Positions 22,390 through 31,966 of a DNA stretch of 56,199 bases are shown here, one piece after another (within the stretch, counting starts at the first letter, position 1; every line of letters begins with the position of its first letter). Origin of the DNA: Mastigamoeba balamuthi (lineage: Eukaryota; Evosea; Mastigamoebida; Mastigamoebidae). Where the stretch lies: the NCBI GenBank assembly GCA_902651635.1, contig CACRSC010000005.1:747929-804127 (forward strand), written 5' to 3'. The notes beneath the pieces were generated by a model. The model searched no databases, was not told the origin of the DNA, and saw nothing but the letters and a program-made list of their open reading frames with translations. Position numbers and translations under genes: made by a program.

Positions 22390-23510
22390 ATGTTACACGG
22401 ACTTTCCCTCAAACGTCCTCGGGAATAACAAAAAATTGGGATGTTCTATTGACTTTCTGGACACGTGAAAGAAACGATGACAAGCAAGGACTACCGCAAC
22501 TGGCATGAGGAAGCACGTGCACTGCCAGCTCATGGGACGGGCTCGTGTTCATGTTAATCCAAGATGGGAAGACCATGGAGCAGATTGAGGGTGAGGAGGA
22601 CCAGAAGACTGTCCAAGCACACGACTGCATTGGTAGGGCATTCCTCAAGTTCTTGGACAACTGCACTCTCACGGTCGAGCTCGTGAAGTACTTCCTGCAG
22701 ACTGACACTGAGAGCTATGCTGCTACCACCATTGTGCTTGCACTCCTGCTTCTCCTGCTGTCTTGCAAAACTGAAACAAAAAAGGTTAAACAAGACTCAC
22801 TGATGGAGACATGCTGGAACACTGTGATCTTGCTCTTCAGCATCTTCAGTCTTGGTAGGATGGCAGAGCTTGTATACATCGAGTGAAAGGATGTGTTGTG
22901 GAACGAGCAGCAGGGCATGTACAACTTCATGCTGAACCAGGTCAAGGCACATGGTATGAATCACATCAAGCAGTCATTCTTCATCCCATTCATGGTGTAC
23001 ACACTCAACCTTGAAGATTCTTAAGCTGCTAAAGGTGAAAAAGTACACGGGCCATGGTCTACAGGCCATCGGCACTACATGGCTGGTGGACCACAGCTGC
23101 TTAGAGGTTGAGCTGATGCAGGCAGGCAACTGGAAGTCAATCCAGGTGGCATACAAGTATTTGTGCCAGTAGAAGGTGTTGAGAGCCCATCAGATGCAGC
23201 TTCTGCTCGGGATGGTGCTGACACCTGTGGTGGCAAAGGAGGAGATAGTAGCATCAGTGAAGGAGAAGGCACTTGCGCGGGCAAAGAAGGAGGCACTCAC
23301 AGGAAAGGAGGCAGTCACACCAGCAAAGGAGGAGCCCATGCCCGTGCCAGCAGTGCCTGGCACAGATTATCCCACTGAGAAATATTCTTCAGAGGTGCCT
23401 GCTGCTGACATGAAGGACGAGGGGCTGGTACTCAAGAAGGCCAGGGTAACCTCATCCATGTGGGCATCATGCACGTTTAATAATTGCACTAATGTCTTCA
23501 AATAATTTCC
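22390..23510 (+). pseudogene. Tyrosine recombinase remnant (DIRS/Crypton-type)
   Basis: Three reading-frame pieces resemble a tyrosine recombinase. A possible N-terminal arm is at 22390-22510 (GITKNWDVLLTFWTRERNDD). Box I is at about 22830-22895: LLFSIFSLGRMAELVYIE, a TGA where family members often have Trp, then KDV. The C-terminal catalytic part is at about 23035-23165: HGLQAIGTTWLVDHSCLEVE, GNWKSIQVAYKYL. Box I Arg (GRMAEL) and the nucleophile-position Tyr (AYKYL) are visible, but the HxxR motif reads HGLQ. Stops at 22884 and 23170 and a frame change show it is dead. A Lys/Glu/Ala-rich tail runs to 23505. Confidence 0.55.
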
Positions 23511-23944
23511 AGAGATGGCATTGTGTAAAAAAGGTGCATTGTGTAAAACGCGGTTACACGTTTTGCCTATTAAGGGCAAAACACCAGTGAAATCCCCATA
23601 AAGTGATTTAGCCAGGCAAGGTGGCTGAAATGCTTGGCCTTGAGCTTGACTCGCGAACCCTGGCCTGTAGCATATTAGTAGCCAGGGTTACGCACCTTCA
23701 GGACCTTATAAATTTCGTGCTGCAGCATGAACGGATTTGAGTTGTATTTCTCTCACAACTGGCAGGCCATCTGCAGAGCTCTACACCTGCCATATGCTAT
23801 GCAGATCGCCTGGCATGGCCCCTCTGTGCAGACCTCGTCACTGTGGACTCTGATAAGCTGCACTTCATCAGCATTCCTGTCTCGCAGAGGGTACGGGAGT
23901 AAACAAAAACAATGATTTTCTGCTGATAATTGTGGTTCAAGTAT

Positions 23945-24072
23945 AATGTCGTTTTAAAACGACATTCTCAGTTTTTCCAATTTCAAAATGTCGTTTTCAA
24001 ACGACATTTTTTCATACTTTGTTTTTTCAATGAAACTGGTAAAATGGTACGTTTGGCTGCAAGACATATTCC
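23945..24072 (+). repeat. Twin-palindrome repeat module, copy P2
   Basis: Cleanest copy. The perfect palindrome AATGTCGTTTTAAAACGACATT is followed 22 nt later by AATGTCGTTTTCAAACGACATT, then the conserved tail with ATGAAACTGGTAAAATGGTA and GACATATT. The copy lies at the right edge of the RT/recombinase region. A short frame after AAAATGG encodes HIPQFCENCNDPSDLC, with paired Cys. Confidence 0.85.
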
Positions 24073-24296
24073 ACAATTTTGTGAAAATTGCAATGATCCC
24101 AGTGATTTATGTGTGTGGTGGAATGTATGAGATTGAATTAAGAACATCATTAAAAACAGTACCATGAAGAGTGATACCTGAAGAATACATACCAGTGTGA
24201 GTGCTTCTGCAGACACTTTTTCTGGTGCTGTGGGTATGCAGTATCCAACAGCTAAAAATGAGTAAATTTGAACAAAATTCAAATTACGTTTCAGAT

Positions 24297-24417
24297 GTCC
24301 CCTCAGGGTTATGGCCGCCTCTGGTCCTTGCATCCAGATCTGAGTCAGTGCAGAGCACACATGGGTCTCTCTGGCAAAGTCCCATTCACTGAAGTAGACC
24401 TATCACAATTGTAAGTT
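24297..24417 (+). CDS. Candidate internal exon of a small spliced gene
   Basis: A 39-codon open stretch lies between a good acceptor (TTTCAG ending about 24289) and a textbook donor GTAAGT at about 24412. It reads SPQGYGRLWSLHPDLSQC and then LSGKVPFTEVDLSQL. If spliced to the next TGTGCAG acceptor (about 24503), the frame continues into Gly-Ser-rich repeats (GSQGSRGSQDSR). The start codon and upstream exons are not identified. No family is recognised. Confidence 0.3.
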
Positions 24418-24502
24418 GAACAGCTTAGATGACAGGCTTACGTTTTTGGCCTCATTGGTGAAGCACATGGTGATTGTGGTATCCCTGTCTCCTTTCTGTG
24501 CA

Positions 24503-24836
24503 GAGGCAGCCAAGGTAGTAGAGGAAGCCAAGATAGCAGAGGCAGCCAAGGCAGCAGAGACAGCCAATGCAGCAGAGGCAGCCAAGACAGCAGAGACAGC
24601 CAAGGTAGCAGAGGCAGCCAGGGCAGCCGAGACAGCAGAGGCAGCCAAGGCAGCAGAGGCAGCAGAGGCAGCCAAGGCAGTCAAGGCAGCAGAGGCAGCC
24701 AAGGCAGCAAAGGCAGCAGAGGCCGCAGAGGCAGCCAAGACAGCAGAGGCAGCCCAGACAGCAAAGCAAAGGCAGCCAAGGCAGCAGAACTCACATAGGC
24801 AGCCAGGGTAGCAGAGGCAGCCAGGGCAGCAGCAGA
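24503..24836 (+). repeat. Short-period tandem repeat (GGCAGCCAAGGCAGCAGA-like)
   Basis: An array of 9- and 18-nt units based on GGCAGC(C/A)(A)A covers about 330 nt. Two frames are open through most of it: one reads EAAKAAEAAK and one reads GSQGSRGSQDSR (a Gly-Ser-X pattern). The second is the frame entered by phase-consistent splicing from the candidate exon at 24297-24417. A one-base slip near 24765 interrupts it. Which frame, if any, is translated is unresolved. Confidence 0.75.
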
Positions 24837-25004
24837 GGTTGAGTCCACCTCTGTCTCTTAAAAAGGTTTATTAAAAAAAGATTTGCTTCGTTGTTTCTCA
24901 TTGTAATACCATTGAATAGAGAAGAGACAAATAAAAGAGCTGGCAGAACAACGTCTCACTGAGGTACATTTTTCTTGTATTATGAGTATTTAAACAAGCA
25001 AATG

Positions 25005-25294
25005 TACAGGCCAAGCAGGTTAGAGAAAAATTCGGATGACAGTGAAGAAAGTGAAGTTAAAAGTGAAGAGTCTTCAGCAGGCTCAGAGTTACAAACCAGT
25101 ATGTTGTTTATCATTCTTTTTTCTCAGAGAAAACCAGAGCTCTACAGAGGTCCCGTCCCCCTGCCAGAAAAGCCCAGTCCTCAGCCAGGAAATCTCCTCC
25201 AGTAAAGACCAAGAGATCCCGTGCCTTATCTGTCAATAAAAAAGAAGCTGCAACAACAACACCAGCATGCACAACACGCAAAAGGAAGCACTGA
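25005..25294 (+). CDS. Candidate 3' exons of a small acidic/basic nuclear-type protein
   Basis: Reading LEKNSDDSEESEVKSEESS and removing a 29-nt putative intron at 25099-25127 (GTATGT...TTTTTTCTCAG) joins it in phase to a strongly basic tail (KKTRALQRSRPPARK, KTKRSRAL, TTRKRKH) ending at TGA 25292-25294. An acidic Ser-rich stretch followed by a Lys/Arg tail suggests a chromatin or nucleolar protein. The 5' end is not defined, and without splicing the frame stops soon. It lies between repeat modules P2 and P3. Confidence 0.35.
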
Positions 25295-25476
25295 GCTTCA
25301 CATAAGAGGATGATATCTGTTCTCATCTTTATGTTTACTGCAACCAACAAAGGTGACTGATCCACCACTTGATTTTCCTTAGTTTATTGCAAATCTTCTC
25401 TTTTTCTTTAGCATTTTTCTAGTCATTTTTGATTTATTTTATGTCATACTTTAACTTAGTTTTTCTTTATTTTTCG

Positions 25477-25604
25477 AAATGTCGTTTTAAAACGACATTT
25501 CATTTTTGCTTTTTTTCAAAATGTCGTTTTAAAAAGACTTTTTCACTTTTAGTGTTTTTCATGAAACTGGTAAAATGGTACGTTTGGCTACAAAGACATA
25601 TTGC
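25477..25604 (+). repeat. Twin-palindrome repeat module, copy P3
   Basis: Third copy, same orientation. The perfect palindrome AAATGTCGTTTTAAAACGACATTT, a spacer of about 19 nt, an imperfect second arm (AATGTCGTTTTAAAAAGAC) and the same tail (CATGAAACTGGTAAAATGGTA, CAAAGACATATT). Confidence 0.85.
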
Positions 25605-26206
25605 CTCATTTCTCCTCGAGTCTATCATACCCGAAAATCAATAAGCCTGCTGTTAGCTGGCTGATCCTGACTGGGTAGATAAGTCAGAGCATTCAGATGC
25701 CAAGCAAAGTCAGGCCAGCACCAGTAGGACGAGGCCATGTGGGGGCACATCTTTTCCGTGCTGATGAAGCGGGACAGTTGATTCATACACACAATACTGC
25801 TTACGTTTTTGGCTCGATTTGCACTTGAATCATGAAGAACCACGGATTCGTTCATGTACTCAAAAAATCAAGCCACTTTGCAATAACGTATGTTGAGCCC
25901 CTTAACAACAGTCACTCTTCGTGTTCATGACCTTTGCATACAACCTTGCCACTCATCTTGCTCAATTTTCAGCTACTCATATGGATGATGAGATGCTATG
26001 TACCAAACTGATTATTAATGAATATGCAACTCTTCATACAGAAATGTGTGGTCATTCAGAGATGCCCAACATTCAAACACCTCCAAATTGGAATTGTTTT
26101 AACTGGACATTCATGCAATTCATTTCATTCAGGGTTTGGCCACAGAAATAATCTGTATCCTGCCTTCGAGGGATAAACACTTAACTGTGTTTCAGAGTGA
26201 GGGCAG
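25605..26206. other. Intergenic 3' flank of LRR copy B
   Basis: No gene is recognised. The part near 26040-26206 resembles 14380-14554, the 3' flank of LRR copy A (for example CAACT(C/G)TTCATACAGAA and ACACTTAACTGTGTTTCA), so the duplicated unit extends at least 150 nt beyond the stop codons. Confidence 0.55.
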
Positions 26207-27198
26207 TCATTGAATCAGGAAAAAGAGCACTGCCACTGCCAGAGTGACTGACCTGGCAGCACTGCGCTGGCCCTCTGAGCAGTCGGTCGTGCAGATGTCG
26301 TAGACTGTTGACCGACAGCCTTTGGGAACGCAGATCCCGAATTCATGGTGTTTTGAGCACACTCCCATGAAAACTACGTGTGTGCAGAGCTGCTGGGGGA
26401 TTGTCCCACGGAGGTAGTTCCCCCAAAGGTTTCTGAAATAATAAATGAGTGGCCGAATTTGATATCCATAAGCAACGCACAGAGTGGTGAGGTTCTTCAG
26501 GTTGCCCAGAGAGCTTGGCACCGTTCCATTCAACTCATTACTGTCGAGGTGCCTGTTCGAGGGTTAGGTGGCACCCACCACAATCCGGAGTGAGCATACA
26601 GAGTCATGAGGTTCGTGAGGTTGCCAAAGGTGCTCGGGAGAGTACCACTAACTCGAGTACCTAAGAGCATCCTGTGAAACTGTGAGAAAGTGAAAGCACA
26701 AGGGCCAGGCACAGTGTTTGAAGTTTGGTGAGATTGCCGATGGAGCTGGGTAAGGTCCCGCTTATGTTGTTGCTGCCACCCATAGCCCTGCGCGAGTTCA
26801 TTAGGTACATAGCAAATTTCAAGAACGTACAGAAGCGTCACGTTTCTGAAAATTCCGATGGAGTCGGGAATGGTACCGTTCATTCCAATCAGAGGGGAAA
26901 CCGAACAGAGAATCCTGGTACAAGCGTGAGAAGGTATGGAGGACACACAGCCGAACAGTGCGGTTACGGTGCCATTCCTGCACGTTACACCGTTCAGGAG
27001 CTGTGCACATGGCGAAGACCAGTTGCAGGGGTTTGGCCAGGACCATTCCGGGTTGCGCTGGGGGCTCAGGGATCCGTAGAGATCGCACAAGGCCCTCACT
27101 TCGTCCGCAGGGCCCAGCTTCTCCAGCGGCGCTGCCGTTGCTGCCCACGCCAGAGCCACCACAAGCACCAGCGCCTGCGTAGACTTGATATCTGCCAT
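26207..27198 (-). CDS. Secreted LRR surface protein, copy B (intact, 5 exons)
   Basis: The exons 27198-26831, 26787-26713, 26671-26600, 26552-26481 and 26432-26207 sum to 813 nt (270 residues). The start MADIKSTQALVLVVALAWAA is a signal peptide. An N-terminal Cys/Trp-rich cap (NPCNWSSPCAQ, GVTCRNGTV) precedes plant-type LRRs: MNGTIPDSIGIFRNVTLL, NNISGTLPSSIGNLTKLQTL, RVSGTLPSTFGNLTNLMTL, NELNGTVPSSLGNLKNLTTL, NYLRGTIPQQL. A Cys-rich C-cap (GICVPKGCRSTVYDIC) and a short hydrophobic end (SVTLAVAVLFFLIQ) follow, fitting a GPI-anchor signal. Each internal exon encodes about one LRR and all introns are phase 2. Donors are GTACGT, GTGCCT, GTATGC and GTGCGT. It probably acts in extracellular recognition or adhesion; ligand unknown. 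Confidence 0.85.
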
Positions 27199-27617
27199 GG
27201 GCCCCCACCAAGGTGCAACTCAAACTGAACGAGATCCGCCAGGGTGTCTTTGTTTGATCTGGTGAGTGGGCTCTTCCCCTCCTTTTCTCGCAGATTGTGC
27301 AGAACATCTCGGGAATGGCCAGTGGGCACTGCACGGTATTCAATGTAGCGTTGTTGACAAGGTTTCCTGGCCCACTCGAACCACGAATGGCACAGAAGGC
27401 CTTGATGGTGTCGCCCGTTCCCTGAGTTTTCTCGGGAGATCGAGAAATTTCTTTGGTGAAGAGGGATCTGCTAGCACCGACGGACTCGAACAGGAGGCCC
27501 TGCGGGTGTTGTTCCCTGAGAATTCTCGGGAAAAAGGAGAAATTTCTTGGTGGAGGCATTGCTGTCATCACCCCCTACTGCCGTGGGCCCCTTCACTGTT
27601 CAAGAGCAGCAGAGAAG
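27199..27617. promoter_or_regulatory. Divergent promoter region, LRR copy B / mosaic toxin-like gene
   Basis: A 419-nt spacer between two ATGs on opposite strands, so both promoters must lie here. It is largely conserved in the duplicate at 15555-15810. It contains GAGATCGAGAAATTTC and GAATTCTCGGGAAA motifs, and a similar GGAGAAATTTC repeated about 110 nt later. No TATA box is evident. Confidence 0.5.
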
Positions 27618-30600
27618 ATGAACATCATCGCACTCAGCCTGCCTTTGATCGCTGTCGCACAGGTGCACAGCATCAAGACTGTTCCTCCCACCACTCGCTT
27701 CCGCTGCCCCTAGGGGCCCTTTCACTCATGACCCTTACACCTGTCGCCCCAGATTGTGGTGGCAGCACCGCTCTCCCTGTGCACGAACGAGACATGTGCC
27801 GGTGCACCCAGCGCTGTGTGCCATGACCTCGGGCCCACGTACGCGTGGATCCTCCCGTCAGGCAAGCCCGTCAATTGCACGGCCTGCCCCGCGAGTTCGC
27901 CGTGGACCGAGTGTGAGGGCCCTTCGCCCTGCGATTTGCTTTCGTGTGTCAGCAATCCGAATATGACGTGTTCTGTCGATCACTGCGGTGTCTGTGCCGC
28001 TGTGTGGGTTGGTCCGGACGGGAGGCCTGCCTCTTGTGCCGAGTCTGCCCTGTGTCCAGAGAAGATGTTGGATCGTCGGTGCCCTTCGGACTTATGTGCC
28101 AATCGTACCTGTCCAGCAGACCCCACTGCTACCTGTACCGTTGACCGGTGTGGGCGCTGCAATGCTCTTTGGCGCACACCGGATGGAAAAATTGCACGTT
28201 GTCTACAGCGGGCCAAAGAGAAGAAAAGGGATTCGGTTATCAGTGACTCTGATTGGATCGGCTCGGCTGAGTACTTGGCGAACAATCTGGCCACGGCGGT
28301 TATCAGCGAGATTCCAGTCATCGGTGGATTCGCTGCCCAGTTCGTTGCTCCACTGCTCCAGCTGATGTTCGGAATCGGCCCCAAGCCTGTATCTCTGTGG
28401 GATCAAATCAAAGATGAGGTGGCTGCTTATGTCAACGAGTCAGAACTGGCCTTCGCTACTCAGAGCATCCAAGCCACATTAGCTGCTGCCAGTGATCTTC
28501 TTCAGGACATCGAAAGAGAGAACTTATCAGCGGGGAGCCTGTCTAAGGTTGAGGTGCCCCTTTCATACGCCAGAGAGTACTTTGTTCTTGCTCGATATAA
28601 TGACCGAGGCAACTCAGGGGAGTTCCATCCACTGGGCCACATGATTCCGTTAATTGTTGCAACAGCCCATTTGGAACTATATGTCAACCACTTGAAATGC
28701 GTTCTGTGCCATATTGACCACTCCTGTACGACTACAACTAAATGGAACGAACAGGGGTGCTACGATGTGATGAATGACAATTACGAAACATACATCAGTC
28801 TACTGACGACAGCATTTTCGCAGTGGGAAGATTGGCGTTGGTCTTACATCAAATATGAATTCGAGAACCATATTGGCAATCCCGTTTGTGGTCGAGGTCA
28901 ATACTGTAGCAGCTGGGACCTCAACGTCAATGTCCGTGATATCTTCCCCGGAGCAAAGACCAACACATTCCACATTGATGTCGGGAAGAGAAAAGGAGGG
29001 CTTCAAGATATGTCAGGATACACATCCAAGGGAGCACTCTGCGAGCCTCTAGCCCAAGACATGCTCAGTTTTCTTCAGAGAGAAGCCAGTGCAGATGGCT
29101 ATAGGAAAATGATTGGAACTGCTGTTGCTGAACTTGCTTCATACTTTGGTCCCGAGTCAGGTCATGATGTGTTTCCAGATCTCCGGTTCACATTCCACGA
29201 GGTCGGGCCCTTGTGCCCTTGGACTTTGTCCTCAACTTCTATAAGGTCTTACCGGGATAATCTCTGCCCTGCCATTTCAACTGCATATTCCTGGGATGGA
29301 GCTCCAGGAATTGTTACCAGTGTCAGCTATGATGAAAGCCAGGGACATGTATCCTATATGAAATTTGATGTATCAAATGGACTTGGAAGCTCGTTCAAGG
29401 AGCCGTCTTACAATGATGCAAAGAAGTCCCCAACCCTGCGCACATTTCCAGTGGCAGCATTGCCATCAGATGGCACTCTTATTGGGATGACACTGTACTT
29501 CCCGCCAATGACAGCCAGCCCAGCAGACATGCTGTCCCGAGTTGATTTCGTATTCTCAGATAACAGAAGGGCACCACTTCAACCATCTGGTCTTAATCCC
29601 TTGACATATAGTCTTGATCAAAGTGATGCAGAGAAATGGCGAATCAGTAGTTTTGCTGTCCGCCCAAATTCCCTGAATTCATTTGGAGTAATGTACCTTA
29701 CATATGGTGCTCTCTATTCTGACTGCCCCAAAGGGTATTATTCACCAATGATGAAGTGGTGTGCTGCATGCCCGGCAAATACCTATAATCCATCTTCTGG
29801 AGGATTGTGTTTCTTATCGTGCAAGGCCTGTGAAAGTGGATTCTATTCTGCTCCTGGCATGTCCACATGTCTTACTTGTCCAGAGGGTGTCCTCAGTGCT
29901 CTGCCTGGGGTATGTTACGGATCTGGGAACTGTGATCCTGATATTTTGATCAACGCAGAGATATTGGACGTTATCCCTCTGGATGATTCAATCCTCTGTG
30001 AGCAGAAATGTATGTCTACTGACAGGTGTGCTTCGTTCAGCTACTTGGATGGGCGGTGTAACCTTCATTTTTCCAATGGAGTTGCTTATAAATGGTTTGA
30101 TGGATGCTCTCGCTTCTTAAGGTGCACCTCAAACACTGCAGCAAGAGGGATTTCCCTATTGGATCATAGCACAAACAATGAGATTGACTGCGAGAGGCTC
30201 TGCAAGACCAACCATAATTGTTCAGTCTATCAATACACATACAGGAATAGAAGCTGCACTCTGTTTCACGAGGCAAGCATTGACGTATCACCGAGTGGAT
30301 CTGGGGCATGTTCCAGACGACTGGAGTGCACACGAGGCTATGCTGTGTATGGTGCACCACTACTGCAGAGTTTTCTGACAGGAAATAACAGTGCCTGCCT
30401 TCAGGGGTGTATGTCCACAGATGGTTGTGCCTCATTCACAGTGAGTGCCGGTGTCTGCAATCTCTACCGAAAAGGTGGAAACATGGTGTCTTCTGTAGGA
30501 GCATGTTCCAGGAATCTGAGATGTACTCCTAATACTGATGCATCGGCTGGTGCTGATTTGGGAAGTGTACCCACTTCGGATGATGAGGTGTGTGCAAAGC

Positions 30601-31670
30601 ACTGCCAGAAAAAGGAGGGTTGTTATGCATACAGTATTTCCTCGGGAACGTGCTTCTTGAAGGGACCAATTGGCAGTGCACTGGAACGAAAGGCTGGCTC
30701 ATGCTCCGAAATACTGATAGCATCACATTGTACCCCTGGAATTGATATTTGGACGAAAAGAGATGTGAAGAGAATTCAAACAACCTCTGATAGTCTCTGT
30801 GGCAAGGAATGCATGACGACTGTTGGGTGTACATCGTACACGCTCTACGATGGTCAGTGTTATCTTCATCCAGAAGGAGGTACTGCATCACAGAAGACTG
30901 GAGCCTGTTCTCGGACAATGCGATGCACTCCCGGCAGTAATGCCATGCTGGTATCTGATAAATCCGTCTTGTTCCTTGATAGGGAGACAGATGACGTTGG
31001 ATGTGCACAGCACTGTATGTCCGTAAATAGCTGCGCAGGATATTTTATCGGATTTGGCGTCTGTGTTCTTATATCAGCCTCGAAGACAAATGTCAACAGT
31101 GAGCCACCAGCACTGTGCTCCAGCACCCTTCAGTGTCTTCCGAACTATGATTTTACAGGTAGCACTGTCATTGAGAATGTATCGTCTGATGATGATAGCA
31201 TCTGTGCTCAAAAGTGTATGTCAACGGAGAGCTGTTCAGCATACACAATCTCTGATGGTATCTGTTCTCTTAAGACTGCAGGTGGAGTGCTCTCCAAAAA
31301 ACCCAATGCATGTTCCAAAGAGATACACTGCCTTCGCAACACGGGAGTCGCAAACTCTGCAATACTCAGAACGCTGAACACTGTTGACGAGAGTGTGTGC
31401 GCTTTTCAGTGCCTGGCCTCAAGCTCGTGTGCTGCGTACACAATCGAGAGGAAATGTTACCTTTATGGCAAGGGAGCCACCATGACACCGCGAACTGGAG
31501 CATGCTCTGGAACGAAGCCAGTCACAGTGAACAAGGGGAAAACATGCACGTCTTCGGTGGAATGTGATGTGGGAAACAGCACATTCTGTCGTATAGGTGA
31601 AAGGCGCTGTCTCACAAGTGCTGATTGTCTCCGGGCCAATCCCAATGGTGACTGCTCCGTTCTTTGGTGA
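27618..31670 (+). CDS. Secreted mosaic protein: Cys-rich repeats, Cry-like helical domain, eight PAN-like repeats
   Basis: Two exons, 27618-27662 and 27753-31670, give 1320 residues. Exon 1 (MNIIALSLPLIAVAQ) is a signal peptide; the 90-nt intron is GTGCAC...CCCCAG, phase 0. Residues about 24-165 hold Cys-rich units of the form C-x-VDxCGxCxAxWxxPDGxxAxC. Residues about 180-400 are helical and resemble the N-terminal pore-forming domain of insecticidal delta-endotoxins: IPVIGGFAAQFVAPLLQLMF, then a PLIVATAHLELYVNHL helix like the conserved central helix of that family, then Trp/Tyr-rich helices. A beta-rich region (about 480-660) and a GCC2/GCC3-type Cys module (CPKGYYSPMMKWCAACPANT, about 670-735) follow. 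Eight repeats of about 70 residues (CAxxCMSTDxCASFTxSxGxCxLY) resemble PAN/apple domains. The Cry assignment is tentative. A secreted effector or adhesion role is inferred. It is divergent from LRR copy B. Confidence 0.85.
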
Positions 31671-31966
31671 AATGAGAGGGCATACACAGCTCCCTCTTCT
31701 GGATTGCCTTCCTCACAAACAAACAAAGAACTGCACTCATTCACATTGTGATTACTATGGAATATTGACATAGTTGTACAATTACTTCCTGCACCACAGA
31801 TAACGGCTTGGAGCTACACCAGCTCCCTCATCCGAAGAACATCGATATCTGATTTTCTGAGTGTCATTTAATTGATAACTGTCTATGCCGAAACTGAGTG
31901 GTTCCGAGGGGAAACACTGCCATATCTTGATCACCGACAGATGCCTGAGAATCTCTTCCGTTTAGG
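31671..31966. other. Convergent intergenic spacer
   Basis: About 300 nt between the stop codons of the mosaic gene and the GT61 gene. No feature is recognised apart from an AT-rich stretch at 31735-31790. Confidence 0.5.

Noticed and set aside
24416-24811. Open frame coding EAAKAAEAAK repeats as a structural protein
   Set aside because: The open frame is a by-product of the short-period repeat; the competing GSQGSR frame is the one reached by phase-consistent splicing. Reported as a repeat instead.
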